DNA of 64,000 nucleotides from Moesziomyces globuligerus (GCA_030849465.1 JARVLF010000021.1:248001-312000), one strand, 5' to 3'; shown: positions 1 through 11,910, counted from the stretch's first letter. Numbers and translations: made by a program. Notes: generated from the sequence alone by a model not told the origin.

Positions 1-2
1 CC

Positions 3-2207
3 ACGCTCACCGCCGACTCCTCCTTCAGGGGCAGCTGGAGCGGCGGAACCTGGTCTTCCTCCACCTACACACCCGACCCGCAGATGTCTCGTCCCGCCCC
101 GGGCAAAGGCTCCTCGCCTGGTTCGTCATCAACCAGCAATGGTTCCAGCTCGAGCTCAGGAGGTACCGCCAACACCGACGGCGGCACTGGCTCGGCTGAC
201 GACGGCACCGGCACTACCTCTGGCAGCTTTCCCACCGGGTCCGCAACACATGGCGATGGCGACAGCAGCAGCAGCGGTACCAGCGACGGCGCCAAGGCCG
301 GCGCAGCGATTGGCGCGATCCTCGGTGCTGGCCTCGTCGTCGGTGCTGGATACGCCGTCTACCGCCGGCGCTCGCTCAACAACTACCGACGCTACGGCCG
401 CGGCTCGCCTGGCGTGCTCGGTTTCGCTGCTCGACGTGGCGATGGCCCGTCAGACGACGACTACCTCATGGAGAAGGGCTTCATTCAGGGAGACTATGAC
501 AGACCATACCATCGTACCGAGGGCGCGGCGCCGCTTACTGGCGGCGTTGCGTACGGCCGCAAGCGCGCGCGCAACGAAGGCTCGCCTTGGACAGCGGGCA
601 ACGTCGGACACGCCATGGAGGGGTCAGGACCGCACTTCCGCGAGCGCATCGCCATCCTCGCCGGCCGAGGCAAACGCGATGCTCACGTCGCCCCGCGTGT
701 CGACATGCTAGCCGACGAGGGCGACGGCAACAGTCTCTTCCGTCCCCTTGCCTCTGTGGATCGTCTTCCCACCTTCGACCACGACGACGACGATGACAAC
801 GAGGAAGCCGCCAACCTGTGGCACGACCGCCGCATGCGCGAGCACTCCTACATGCATGTGGGCGACCAGGATCTCTCCTGCGGCGACCTCGGACGCCTGC
901 AGCACGATGATGACGCCGCCGAGCACGAATACTCGCCGTTCGAGGATCGGCCCGAGGAAGCACGCGGGTTTGGATTCGCCGCTGCCGTAGGCGCGCATGG
1001 CTATGGGCAGCTCGCCGATCGCGAGCAAGATCCATTCGATGACACGCGCCGCTCGGACGATGAACGGTCCGACGTCGACACACACGAGGGCGGCGCCTCG
1101 TCGGGGCCGTCGCTGCAGTCGCACAGCACGGCGAGTCGGAGCGACGTGCCGAGCTCATCCAAGTCGTCCGACGCACTCTCCTCTGGCGCGCTCGTCTCTT
1201 TCTCGGACGCGAGCCACGGCCGACGGGCTAGCAGCAACATGATGAAGCGCAGCCCGACGTGGTGGGACCGATTCATGGGCAACTCGCTCCTCGAACGCAG
1301 TGCGTCCGGCCGGTTGCTGTCGGGTCCGAATGCGGCCATGCCCATCCGGGATCCGGCGCCGCCGCCCGTGAGCGGGCTCGAGGCGATCCGCGAGTCGCCG
1401 CGCTCGCGCGAGGTCTCGGAGCAGAACCCGTTCGCAGACGGCGTGGGGCTGGACGAGCACGGCCGACGCACGGGGTCGGAGGCGGTGGGGCACGAGCAGG
1501 GACCGTCGATCTCGAGCGTGGGGTCGGCGCGGACGGGGGCGTCGTCGCACTTTGAGTCGCGGCTGCGCAACATGGATGTAATCCAGCGCGTGCGCACGGG
1601 GAGCAGCCGGCGCACCTACTCGATGCGCACGCGCAGCAGCGTGAGCGACAACGAGAGCGACCCTGCGCTCAGCCGCGCGCCGACGCTGCTCAGGCCGCGC
1701 AACATCGCCTCGAGCGAAGCGGTGGATCGGCTCGACGAGGACGAGGCACACGAAGAGGTGGTGTGGAAGCCCGAGCTGTGGTCTGGTCGGGACGCTGCGC
1801 TGGAGGATGTGAGCGAGGAGGCGGATGCGAGCAGCGTGGCTTCGCCCGTAGGACGTAGGGCCAGGCCGGCCAATGTCTCCGAGACACCGTCGATCACGCC
1901 GCTTACCACCAAGCGCGCAAGGCTCAATCCCGTCATGGTCTCGCCGCTCTTCCCCTCGCCCGCGCCGCGCGCTGCTGCACCTCCCGCCGCTCCGGTAGCG
2001 AGCGTAAAGGAGCGCGTAAAGGCGTTCGAGACCTCGGCCACGCCGGCTCCGCCGTCGGCCTGGAGCGCGAGCCTCTCGAAAGCGCCCGCACCAGCGTCTG
2101 CGCAGTCGGTGCAGCCGCCGACGGCGCGTGCGGACAAACGCACCTACACGACGCTCGTCCCCAAACCCACGCTCTTCGTAGCCAACCCAGACGCCTCGCA
2201 TGTCTGA
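3..2207 (+). CDS. Single-pass membrane protein with long cytoplasmic tail (5' partial)
   Basis: The frame is open from base 3, upstream of the first ATG (84), so the gene begins before the window. The visible part starts with a Ser/Gly/Thr-rich stretch typical of an O-glycosylated cell-surface stalk. One hydrophobic segment follows (about 294-362, GAKAGAAIGAILGAGLVV), ending in a YRRRS stop-transfer signal. The remaining 600 or so residues are polar and low-complexity, with an Asp-rich run near 780-800 and many Ser/Arg sites. This is the layout of Mid2/Wsc/Axl2-like sensors, but no signature domain is visible, so the family is unassigned. The stop at 2205-2207 lies about 120 bp from the convergent transcription-factor gene. 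Confidence 0.75.
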   Translation, partial: TLTADSSFRGSWSGGTWSSSTYTPDPQMSRPAPGKGSSPGSSSTSNGSSSSSGGTANTDGGTGSADDGTGTTSGSFPTGSATHGDGDSSSSGTSDGAKAGAAIGAILGAGLVVGAGYAVYRRRSLNNYRRYGRGSPGVLGFAARRGDGPSDDDYLMEKGFIQGDYDRPYHRTEGAAPLTGGVAYGRKRARNEGSPWTAGNVGHAMEGSGPHFRERIAILAGRGKRDAHVAPRVDMLADEGDGNSLFRPLASVDRLPTFDHDDDDDNEEAANLWHDRRMREHSYMHVGDQDLSCGDLGRLQHDDDAAEHEYSPFEDRPEEARGFGFAAAVGAHGYGQLADREQDPFDDTRRSDDERSDVDTHEGGASSGPSLQSHSTASRSDVPSSSKSSDALSSGALVSFSDASHGRRASSNMMKRSPTWWDRFMGNSLLERSASGRLLSGPNAAMPIRDPAPPPVSGLEAIRESPRSREVSEQNPFADGVGLDEHGRRTGSEAVGHEQGPSISSVGSARTGASSHFESRLRNMDVIQRVRTGSSRRTYSMRTRSSVSDNESDPALSRAPTLLRPRNIASSEAVDRLDEDEAHEEVVWKPELWSGRDAALEDVSEEADASSVASPVGRRARPANVSETPSITPLTTKRARLNPVMVSPLFPSPAPRAAAPPAAPVASVKERVKAFETSATPAPPSAWSASLSKAPAPASAQSVQPPTARADKRTYTTLVPKPTLFVANPDASHV

Positions 2208-2325
2208 AAGCTTGTACGGATTAGCAACACTTTACACCATGGACACTTTTTAGGCTGCCGAATTTGGGATTGAGCTCAGCGATTCGCTGGTGCGGTAGTG
2301 TGGGTGGTGTGATTTGGTGTGGGTT

Positions 2326-5300
2326 TTAGGGTTGGGGGTAGGAGGGGAGTTGCATGGCGGAGGCGATGAGGTTGACGGCTTCCTGGTCAAAGTCGTCGTT
2401 CTGGATGGCGAGGGGCCAGACGGATTGGTCGTGCGAGAAGAACTCGGCGACGGCGAACGACGATGTGTCGAGCTGGCCGGGTGTGGGGGGATGGGCGTAG
2501 GGCGAGAGAGCTGTGCCCATCGATGCGGTCCTTGCATGTGCGCCGCGGCCGGGCGAGGCAACCACCACCGCCGTCCCCGGATGCAGATGTGCCGACATCG
2601 AACCTCGTCTTGCCACCGCCTCGTTTCCATACACATATCCACCCTCACCATACTGCCCCTGTTGACCCTGACCCTGCTGTTGTTGGTGGCCCTGCTGTTG
2701 TTGATGTTGTTGTTGTTGATGGGGGTTTTCGAATTGGTTGACCGAGATGGGCGCATGGAAGCTGGCGGTGGGGTCAAAGTGGTCCATCTGCCAGCTGCCC
2801 ATGAGTGCGTCGATATCAAAGGTGAGTCCTGCCGAGATGCCGAGGCCGAAGGGCGAGTCTCCGCTGTGCGTCGATGCGAATTCGTCGCTACCGGCCGTGT
2901 TGGCCGCGAGGATGCCTACGCCGTCGATCGAGTCGGCGAGCGCCATGGCCTCTGCCTTTGGCGTGGCCTGGAGCGATCTCGCGAGACGCTTCTTGCTCCT
3001 GATCCTCGACTTGGCCCACTTGAGCACCATCTCGATGTCTCTGATCGGGGCGCTCTGCGCATCCTCGTCCGAGGCCTGCGGATCGATCTCGCTGCCGTTG
3101 CCCGTCGCTTCCTGCTCGAGCGCACGCAGCGGCCACGAGGCTCCGGCCCAGTACTGCTGCAGCTTCTGCAGGATCCTCTGGCACGCACCCAGGTTGATCT
3201 CGGCGTACGACTTGGTCGAGACGAGCGCGCTCGTCCGACTCTGCTGCGGCGTCGGTCCTCCCCTCGACGGTGGTCGGCTCGGCGCAGGCGTCGTACCGTG
3301 ACCCATGTTCCTCAGCGCCTCCCGGGCAGCTTCGCGCTCGGCGACAAACGATCGACCCGCCGGCAAGACCAATTGGTCCAGATACGGCGAGGCGGTGATG
3401 CAGCGATCGTCAAACGCATCGCCGAGCGTGAGGATATCCGCGATCGTGCGACTCGCCGCCGCACTCGCCGCAGGCGCAAACGACGGCAAGAGCGGCACCG
3501 AATCGGCGGTGAACTTCTTCATCAGCGCCGGCCGATCCAGCAGGCCGATGGTCGACTGGAAGAGCACGTGCAGATACACGAAGCCCGCGCTCTGGTTGTG
3601 CGCCGCACTCTTCTGGAACGTCTGCACGTTGAAGTGCAGGTCCGCAGGCAGCTCCGAGTAGCTCTGCGCCAGCTCGAACCACATGCGCGTCAGATCGCGC
3701 TTGGTCGTGTCTGCCGAGATGGACGAATCGTCCCTCTCCCTGCGGTTGAGCAGCTCGCCCATGCGTCCGCGCAGCATGAGGATCCGCACCACATGCCCAA
3801 ACACCACGGTCTCGTCCGTCATGTCGGATCCCTCGGTGAGCCTCGGCAGCTCAATGTCGATCTCGGTCTCGCGGATCGACACGGGCCGACCGGTGCCAAA
3901 GGTGGTGATGCGGTCGAGCGCGATGACCGCCCAGAAGAGCAGACGCGCCTTTTCCTGGTGCTTCTCGTTGGGGATGCTCTGGATGCTCACCTCGTGCTGC
4001 AGACCCAGGTCCTGCGCCATGCGCAGCGCCATACCGACGTACATCCACAGACCCGAGTCGCTGCCTGCGGCGAACTCGGCGTAGCTGAGCAGGATGAGCG
4101 CCTCGATGACCTCGATCGAGGGGAAGGAGAGCAGCGGGATGATGAGGATCTTGGCCATCTCGCTGAACGGATCGCCGGACGACTTGCGCGCCGCCTTGCG
4201 CAGCTCGGGCCGATTGCTGAAGCGCGCCGCAACGGCGCAGACGGCGTTGGCGAGGATGGCGGGCATGGAGCCGTTTTCGACGCCGTTTTTGAGCTCGTCG
4301 TCCTCCATCCAGGGACACCAGGAGGGCTTGAAGTGGGTGAGGAAGAGCGAGACGAGGTGTTCGAGGATGTCCTTGCGCGGATAGCGGGGTCGGTTGATCT
4401 CGTAGAGCTCGCGCGTGACCGAGGACGAGGCCTTGTTCTCGAATCGATGGCCCGCCGGGCTCGAGGTGTGCGCGGGATGCGGCGACAGCACGCTCTCGTC
4501 GAGCGGCTTGGCCGGCGTCCGTGCCGAGTCGTCGTCATCGCGGATGGTGAAGCCAAAGTTGGGCGGGTGGTCCGCCACTTCGTTCGCCTCGAGTGCCGGT
4601 GCCAACTCGTCCGTGCCGGGCACCTCCGAGTCCTGGAGGACGCCGACCTTGATCTTGCGGTAGCCGGGCGTGTTGGCGGTGGTGCCGAACCATCGGAAGA
4701 AGGGAAGGACGATCTTTGGGCGTGGCTGTGCGACGTGGATGTCCTGGACGGCGACATCGTCGTGGTCCTCGCCGGGGCGATTGGCGCCGCTGCGTTGCCA
4801 CCTCTCGATGCCGTCGCGCAGCTCGGCCGAGACGCCGCGGGCGGGCGAGCCAGGATCGTTGTGGGAGGCGTGGCGGTGGTTGACGGGCCGATCTGGATCC
4901 TCGAACTTGTGCACCGAAGTCGAGTCGGAGGGATGGCCGTAGTACTCGAGCGACATTGGATCGATGGGCCGACTGGGAGCTCTTCGAGGCTTGGGCGTAG
5001 GAGCGGAGAGCTTGCGGCGAGACTGTTGCTGATCGAGTGATGGTGGTGGATGAAGCGGTCTGGGCGCAGCGAACATGGTTGCGGAGCGGCCGGAGCGGTT
5101 GGAGAAGACGCTGCCGTCGCTGGGAGACTGGTGCTGGAGGAAGATGGAAGGCCCGCCAGTGGCTGGGCTGGTGCCGGATGCCGAGGCGATCTCTACGGGG
5201 TGGCCGTAGTAGGAGGGATCGTGAGACTGAGCAAAAGGATCGACGGGGTTGGTTGATGCGCCCGCCATGGCGGCGTGATCGAATCGCTGCTGCTTTTGGT

Positions 5301-6144
5301 AGGGTAGAGCCGAGGCGTTCGAGGGTCCGGAGGAGGCGAGGTCCCTGTCGAAGAAGTCGTTCTGGGTGGAAGCGGTCTCTGAGCGGCGTCGCGAGGACGA
5401 CGAAGAGGGCATGCGCGCGATGCTGGGCTGCGTGGGCCTAGCAGGTGAGGCCATGAGATTGGACGACGACGAAGCAGACCCGGAGGGCTTCATTGGCGTG
5501 TTTGCCACTGGCACGGGAAGAGGAGCGGCGAGGTTGGTGGGGTTCGCAAACGAGCGGAAGACGGCCTTGGCCTTGTGCTTGCCCGTGGACGCGGCCGGGG
5601 CGGTCGAGGCGGCGGCGGCGGTGGTGGCAGTGGTGGTGGTGGCTGGAGTGGATTGTTGGGCGGCATCTCTGTGCTTGGCCTGGGGGGATTCGCTGGTGTC
5701 GGTGGACTTCTTGCGTTTTGCAGGTTTGGGTGGGGTGGCTTGGTCGGTGTCGTCGATCGAGTTGCGGGCGGCGGCCTTGGAAGGCTTTTTGGAAGCGATG
5801 GTTCTGGCGTTGGCGCTGGGAGGGCCGCAGTGTGCGAAACGGGCGGCGCGGAGGGCGGGAGCGAGGTCGTCGACACGGAAGAGGCACTGCTTGCCCGAGG
5901 CGAGGCAGTTCTGACAGACGGGGGCGTCGGGGGCGAGGAGGCAGCGCACCTTCTTCGCGCGGCAGGCTTCGCAGGCGCTGACGGGCCGGGTGCGCTTCTT
6001 TGGCTCGGAGGAGGAGTTGGAAGCATCCGCGTTCCTTTTTTGGGACCGAGACGTGGAGGGAGCGTCGTGTGCCGGGGTGGATGGGCCGGCGGAGGCGACG
6101 GAGGCGAGGGCCTCGGCGGCGGCCATCATGTCCGAGGATGGCAT
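2326..6144 (-). CDS. Zn(II)2Cys6 transcription factor with Fungal_trans domain
   Basis: Uninterrupted ORF of 1272 aa from ATG at 6144. The binuclear zinc cluster has Cys 58, 61, 68, 77, 80 and 87 (C-x2-C-x6-C-x8-C-x2-C-x6-C, starting CEACRAKKVRC), preceded by a basic KKRTRP stretch. A long disordered Ser/Pro/His-rich segment follows. The Fungal_trans middle homology region starts near residue 585 and includes the typical GLWMYVGMALRMAQDLGLQ segment. The C-terminus holds a Gln/His-rich tract (about 2660-2740) that could act in transactivation. It should be a nuclear sequence-specific regulator; the target pathway cannot be told from sequence. A second zinc-cluster gene lies directly upstream on the same strand. 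Confidence 0.93.
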   Translation of the reverse strand: MPSSDMMAAAEALASVASAGPSTPAHDAPSTSRSQKRNADASNSSSEPKKRTRPVSACEACRAKKVRCLLAPDAPVCQNCLASGKQCLFRVDDLAPALRAARFAHCGPPSANARTIASKKPSKAAARNSIDDTDQATPPKPAKRKKSTDTSESPQAKHRDAAQQSTPATTTTATTAAAASTAPAASTGKHKAKAVFRSFANPTNLAAPLPVPVANTPMKPSGSASSSSNLMASPARPTQPSIARMPSSSSSRRRSETASTQNDFFDRDLASSGPSNASALPYQKQQRFDHAAMAGASTNPVDPFAQSHDPSYYGHPVEIASASGTSPATGGPSIFLQHQSPSDGSVFSNRSGRSATMFAAPRPLHPPPSLDQQQSRRKLSAPTPKPRRAPSRPIDPMSLEYYGHPSDSTSVHKFEDPDRPVNHRHASHNDPGSPARGVSAELRDGIERWQRSGANRPGEDHDDVAVQDIHVAQPRPKIVLPFFRWFGTTANTPGYRKIKVGVLQDSEVPGTDELAPALEANEVADHPPNFGFTIRDDDDSARTPAKPLDESVLSPHPAHTSSPAGHRFENKASSSVTRELYEINRPRYPRKDILEHLVSLFLTHFKPSWCPWMEDDELKNGVENGSMPAILANAVCAVAARFSNRPELRKAARKSSGDPFSEMAKILIIPLLSFPSIEVIEALILLSYAEFAAGSDSGLWMYVGMALRMAQDLGLQHEVSIQSIPNEKHQEKARLLFWAVIALDRITTFGTGRPVSIRETEIDIELPRLTEGSDMTDETVVFGHVVRILMLRGRMGELLNRRERDDSSISADTTKRDLTRMWFELAQSYSELPADLHFNVQTFQKSAAHNQSAGFVYLHVLFQSTIGLLDRPALMKKFTADSVPLLPSFAPAASAAASRTIADILTLGDAFDDRCITASPYLDQLVLPAGRSFVAEREAAREALRNMGHGTTPAPSRPPSRGGPTPQQSRTSALVSTKSYAEINLGACQRILQKLQQYWAGASWPLRALEQEATGNGSEIDPQASDEDAQSAPIRDIEMVLKWAKSRIRSKKRLARSLQATPKAEAMALADSIDGVGILAANTAGSDEFASTHSGDSPFGLGISAGLTFDIDALMGSWQMDHFDPTASFHAPISVNQFENPHQQQQHQQQQGHQQQQGQGQQGQYGEGGYVYGNEAVARRGSMSAHLHPGTAVVVASPGRGAHARTASMGTALSPYAHPPTPGQLDTSSFAVAEFFSHDQSVWPLAIQNDDFDQEAVNLIASAMQLPSYPQP

Positions 6145-7547
6145 GGTGGAGAGCGTGTTGGTGAACGGGAGCGAGGCGGATCGTGGCTGGACCTAGAGCT
6201 TCATCGCTGGTCGTAGCAGGGACGGGCGGATCCGCGTGATGAGAGGTGAAGGGGAGAGGATGGAACGCCGGTTTGAGGTGCGAGCTGGTGAGTCAGTCGA
6301 CGCGTCGGACGGATGGAGCGGGCGCAATGATGAAGGTGAGCGGGAGGAGACAATGAAGAGAGCTTGGAGGTGAAGGTCGACTGTGCAGGGTGCCCCGCAA
6401 CGCGAAATGGAGTCGGTAGCGCGAAGCTTGGCTTTGCTCATGCGGACCAAGCGGAGCAAACAAGCTTATGTGTCGCAGCACCTTGTCGCGAGCAAGCCAG
6501 CAAGCGCTCAGCCGTGTTCTTCGGTGGCGGCTCTGCGTGTCTGGCACTCCACAAGCTGAGGTACAGGGCATGTGCCGCACTTTCGGGCCATCCGCCATCC
6601 GCTCCAGCGCAAGACCGAGCCGCGGGGTCTACGGCTAACTTGACGGCGCTTCCGAAGGCGTGGGGTACAGTACGGCCCGTGTCGCGAGCCAAAATGCACA
6701 AACGCCCAGCTCGGCCTCGGTGGACCTAAAAAAGAAAGAGGGGAGAAATGCCACGGCTCGCACCGCGCTCCGCCGATGAGCGCGTTTCCGCCGTGACTGG
6801 ATGCTGCTTCGGCTTAGCCGCACCCGCACTACGACTCGTGTCATGGCCTATTGCACTCTACTCTGCTGTACCGGCGAATGAGAACCACACGACAGCGCGG
6901 CCCCACCACAGCCACGCGCAGCGTGGGGGCAAGGCGGAGGGGGAAGCGCTCAAACGGGGGCTCGCCACGAGCGCACTCACGAACCGAAGGGTCAGAGGGA
7001 GCGAGAGAGATTGCCGAAAAAGAACAAAAGGTTCGCCCCTGCTCGTGCAGCTCCGCGCGGGACGCGGCTCATGCGCAGTGCTCCGCAGTGCTGCGTCGGC
7101 TGGCTCGCATGGCTCCCCTCCGCAGCGCGTTCCTGCACCCCCGAAAGACGACGACGTTGGCCGCCTGCGAGATTGCCGATGTCACCCCCAGCCAACGAGC
7201 GTCGGCCCGCTCAGAGCACTGCAAAGCAGCCACTGCGCAATTCCGCCTTTTCTCCGACGCCTCCTCTTGTTTGGCTTCCACACCGGTCACTTTGGACCTT
7301 GTACTCGCTCCCAGCTTGCTCGCCTTCGTCGACATCCCCGGTCGTCAGCCGCCAACCACTGTGCGTTGCGATCGGGGTCCGCGGCTTTCCATCCCCACAC
7401 GCACACTCAGATCCATGCCGCCATGCAACCGGCTGCGGATCAATCTGTATCACAGCACTGTATTCTCTTTCACGTCTTGCTAGCCTGCTCTTCATGTCTT
7501 GCCTCCTGTCGTACTCCTGCTTGGCGCTCGGTTATGCTTCGGCCGCT
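6145..7547. other. Intergenic region, 1.4 kb
   Basis: Upstream region of the 2326-6144 regulator and downstream region of the next regulator. Open frames exist on both strands (for example 6748-7818 +), but their Arg/Ser/Ala-rich translations show no domain. I see no RNA gene or mobile element here. Confidence 0.5.
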
Positions 7548-10500
7548 TCAGATGTGGTCCTGCTCCGGTTCCGACTGTGGCGAGGCGCTCGATCCAGCGC
7601 CGCGATTCGTGGCGCGCTCCCTGATCTCCCCTGGCCACGCCGTGCTCGCCGTCATGCCGAACGCCGTGTCTGTCAACGGCTCGATCCGCTGCATCGACGC
7701 AAGCGCCGCCACAGCGGGCATGGCGCGCTGCCCTCCCTCGGCCTCTGCCCACATCGCCTCGACCCGCCGACCCGTCCCACCGCTGCTGTTCGCTACCACC
7801 GGCTTGCTCCCCGAGTAGATCTGCCGCATCGCATGAGTCTCGGCCCTGGCGCGCTTCCGTCCGCCGTCCGTCGTGGCCCCCTGTCCTAGCCCGCCCTCGT
7901 GCGCCTCCAAGCCCGCACTAAACGCGCCCGGGTGCGCGCCGTGCGCTTCGCCGCGTCCCCCCTCACCGCTCTGCCGATCTGCCGTGCCATGATCCGATGC
8001 CGACGAATCCCTGTCAGTACCGCTGATTGCTTCGTCGCCTCGCCGCCGCATCCACTTACAAAGCATGTTGATCGGCAGCATCGACATGCCCCGACTGTTG
8101 CCATAGGCATAGTGTGCCATCGTGCGCCCGAAGCCCTTGCCAAGCGTGCTCGTCGGCAGCGACTCTGACAGCCCGCCGCCTAAGCTCCCGCCCGCACGGC
8201 GAAAGCCCGATTCCATCATCGGTATTGACATCGGCATACTCACCTCGCCGCCGCTGTAGCTCGACGCAGAGAACTCGGCCGGCGCAAATCCACCCGCACC
8301 CAGGTATCCCTCGCCCTTAGCCATGTGCATCGAACGCGCCTCCGTCATCTTGGCCTCGGGCAACCACGTTCCGTCCTCGCCGCCCACCGTCGAGCCGACG
8401 CCTTGTCGCCACGTAGACATCGGGCCCGGTCCGTAGACCACGTGGCCCACCGTGGCGCTCTCCACGCAGTGCCGCGGATTCATCGCTACGTCGTGTGGCC
8501 CTTCAAAGCTGCTTGGACCAGCACCATTCGCGCCAGGCGCGCCTCCTGACAGTGAGGTGGAGGGACCAGAGCAATGTATCGTAGGCGAGGGTCCGCCGTG
8601 TTGCGTCGCCGGGAGCATCGTTGGGGCGTACGCGCTGTCGTGGCATATGTGCAGCGTACCCGAGTCGAATTCGTACAGGCCCTCTTCCTTGAGTCCACCT
8701 CGAGTCTCTTGCGACGAGTTCAAGCTGCTCGTAGCGCGCGTCACCTCAAAGGCGAACGACACATCAGCTTGCACGCGCAGCGCTTCCAGCCGGCTGCGCA
8801 GACGCTGCAGCATGCTGCCGATCTGTCGACTCCGTCCGCCGCCGACGGGGATGCTGTCGAAGCAGTCGACCATGGTGCAGACGATACCCATCACCACGCC
8901 CAGCTTCTCGAACACCATCTGCTGCGCTCCGGCCGACAGACTTACCCACCCCACCTCGTCGGTGCCGTCCACAAACGGCGCCTGGCCAGTCTCGGCGGCG
9001 CCGCACTCGGTCATCAGCGCTCCGAAGGTCAAGGCCACGCATTCGAAGATGCTGAGAGCGATCGACGATTCGACCAGCGTGTCGGAAAAGGAGCCTCCGC
9101 CCGTCATAATGCGCTTGAGATCGTCGTTGGAGCGCGACGCATCGCCAAAGATGCCGCGCAGCTGCAGGGCCGCGGCGGCGCAGGCACGGATCGTGCTGGC
9201 CACCGTACCCTCGTCCATCGATCTCGAAATGTAGCTTGCGCGCTGAAAGCACAGCAGCAGGGCGCTCAGCGTGATGATCGGCCCGGCCATCCGTGGACCC
9301 GACAGGCTTGCTTGCAGCAGCAGAGCGTCGACCTGATGCCCCACATTGTCGTCTGATGCGATGGACTCGCCTGCGTTCTTGAAGTCGAGGTACCGCTCGG
9401 CGAGGCTGGTAAGCACCGCCTGGATGCGATGCACACTTCGACGCGCACGTACGAAGCCTTCGGTCGAAGCAACATTGCCGCTGATGTCATCCAGCTCCCA
9501 TAAGGCCGAGGTTGCTGCGGGATGGGAACGCGACGGACTGCGCCAGAGCAGTGCGTGCGGAACGGGTATCGGGCCCAGACTTGCTTCGAACCAGAGCAGC
9601 ATAAGCTGGCAGACGGCCTGCATGTGATCCAGCTCCTCGTCCCGCAGCGACGCAATGTCGACGCCATTGATCTGGCAGTCGATCACGTCCTCGCATGCAC
9701 GTAGCGAGCGCACGCGCAGGATCAGGTCACACGCCATCGTCCACCACGTCGAAGACCGCCTATTCGCGAGCACATGACGTCGTAAGCTTGGCTCCATGAC
9801 CCGTAAACATCTGAGAGCAAAGCAGTGGGGAAGGGTACGTACCTAATGAAGCCCTGAGTGAGGTCATGCCAGGCGAGCAGCATGATGCTCTGCACGCACG
9901 ATTGCAGTTTGTTCGCACTTAGTGCTCCGAGCAGGACGCTGAACAGTGACGTGGACGCCTTGTGCGCTATCGTTTCGAGCTCGCACAGCTCCTCGTGGCG
10001 CAGATCCGAGCCGACCAGCATCCCCTTGAGGCCAAGACTTGCGACGAGGACCGCGTCCAGAAGCACCTTGTCGTGAGCCCCCTGGTTGAGCGTCTTCATG
10101 AACAGCTACAATCCCGCAACGCATTTGTCAGCATCGTCCATGAGGCACAGTGCGGGAGAGGAAGGAGCGACCTACTGTTCTCGACACGATGAGAGGAAGG
10201 AATGGGTGGCTGCAGTACGCAAGATCGACTAGCTGCATCAGCCGCTGCTTGTCCAGCGACATCGTGTCGACGTGCTGCTGTGTAACACTGTACCCCCAAT
10301 GTGTTGATTCGTCATCGTGTCAGCTCAGCTGCCAGTAAGCATCGTCGGTGCGAAGGACCTACTGCGTGAACTCGTCAGCGGCAGCCATGCCGTGCCGCAC
10401 GAAAGCCACATCCTTTAGCGAGTGCAGTTGATTGCTGAACGGGAGCGTCTTGCCAGCCTGCAGGCAATCGACAGTAGGTACGTTGACAATATCAGAGCCA

Positions 10501-11394
10501 GAGCCTCTCGACATTTCGCTCGAGCTTGTACTTACCAAAGTAGCGATGGTCATAGCCAGAATTTGCGATAGACCATGCTGATACTACCATGTGTCCTATT
10601 GTCATGTCAGCGAAGCGCCAAGATGATTCGCATAGTATCGGAGCACTCACATCGATCTGTATGGCTGCTTGTGGTTGTGCACAGCGTGTCTCGAGAGCGC
10701 GCGACCAGCACCCTCGCTCTCTATCCCAGAGCTTCTGCTCGGCATATGGCGCACGGTCAGCGTGGGGATTGAGACTGAAGCACGAGAAGGCGGAGGTGAG
10801 AACTTACATTGAAGAGCGAGTGGAGCTCGCGCAGGAGTGGGATGGTCTGGTTGGTGGTGGGGAGGAGAAGTACAGTCGAGTGGTGTGGGGGCTCCTCTTC
10901 TCCATGTTCGTGCTTCTTGATTCTGATCGTGCCCGAGTCATATACGCCTGTTCGCAAGTCCGAATGTATCAGTCTGTCTGCAGGTCAAAGCCTGGCTATG
11001 GCAAGCCGAAGAGACTCACATGGCATGCTGCGCTCTTTGCAGTTGCGGCACCAAGGCTTTTCCTACCCAACCATTCGAGCTCATAGCTACGTCAGCAAAC
11101 GACCTTCGTCTCACGAGAATTGCACGAGACACTTACTCCCGAACATCTGCGCGCGTGATGGTCAAATGCAAAGGAGCATCAGTACGAGTGTGCACGAAAA
11201 TCACGGTCTGTCAGCAGCAATGCAACCGCGAGGTGTCGTAGACTTACTTCATCTTTCGGTGGCGACTTTTGTGACGACGAAAGTGGCTGTGTCAGTACTT
11301 CCTGATTCAGGGCCACAGGTGGCGACGAGAATACTCACCAGAACGCGCACGAGCGACGGATGTCTGCACCGGAGGGTCTCATGGTCACGAGCAT
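7548..11394 (-). CDS. Zn(II)2Cys6 transcription factor, 11 exons
   Basis: My reconstruction has exons at 11339-11394, 11248-11265, 11137-11146, 11020-11062, 10808-10947, 10651-10734, 10536-10583, 10363-10457, 10176-10287, 9843-10105 and 7548-9759. They sum to 3081 nt, an open frame of 1026 aa. Introns are 67-101 nt with GTRNGT or similar donors. The N-terminal cluster has Cys 16, 19, 26, 33, 36 and 43 (C-x2-C-x6-C-x6-C-x2-C-x6-C, starting CAFCRHRKMKC). Further on is the HPFLPLIVSRT segment seen before the middle homology region of PrtT-like fungal regulators. The first in-frame ATG after a stop was taken as the start. Four introns fall inside the zinc cluster. Target genes are unknown. Confidence 0.85.
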
Positions 11395-11910
11395 TGGAGT
11401 GCGTCCGCGGCAAGGCTGTTGTGCAGCAATGTGCGTTCAGAAAGGGAGGTCTGGGTGTGTGGTGCTTTGGATGGGGCCTTGATTGCTTGCCAAGGGCCGT
11501 TCTAATAAGGATCCAGGTTGTGCCAGACCGTTCCAAGGTGGACAAGATGGATCTGGCCGCATCACGGGGGTTGCTCGTGTGCGTCGAGGCGCGGATGCTC
11601 GCAGCGACAAAGGGCTACTGGCGCTGCGATCCGACCCGCGACGGACAGCGTACGTGGATCGAGAGCAGTGTGGGCACGGCGCTCTGAACGGCGCTCAGCG
11701 CCCTTGCTGCGCCGCCAGCTAGCCTCGACTCGCCATCTTCCGATCTCGCCCGCCTCGCACGGCAGGCGACATCATTGGGCCAGACCTCACAGTCAACACT
11801 AGAAGCTGGCTCTGGCACAGACTCGTGGCGCAGGCAGGGATGTGTGCGCAGATCCACGCCTGTACTCGTTTCCATGGCAATCGGTAGAATAAGTGGGCGG
11901 GCCAGGTTCG
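11395..11910. other. Intergenic region, 0.5 kb
   Basis: This lies between the start of the zinc-cluster gene and the stop of the acyl-CoA ligase gene and should contain the regulator's promoter. No further gene or element is recognised. Confidence 0.5.

Noticed and set aside
9722..9842. 32-nt intron (9811-9842) in the second zinc-cluster gene
   Set aside because: It keeps frame but is too short. The 83-nt alternative (9760-9842) uses the same donor and gives a join that better matches the middle homology region.
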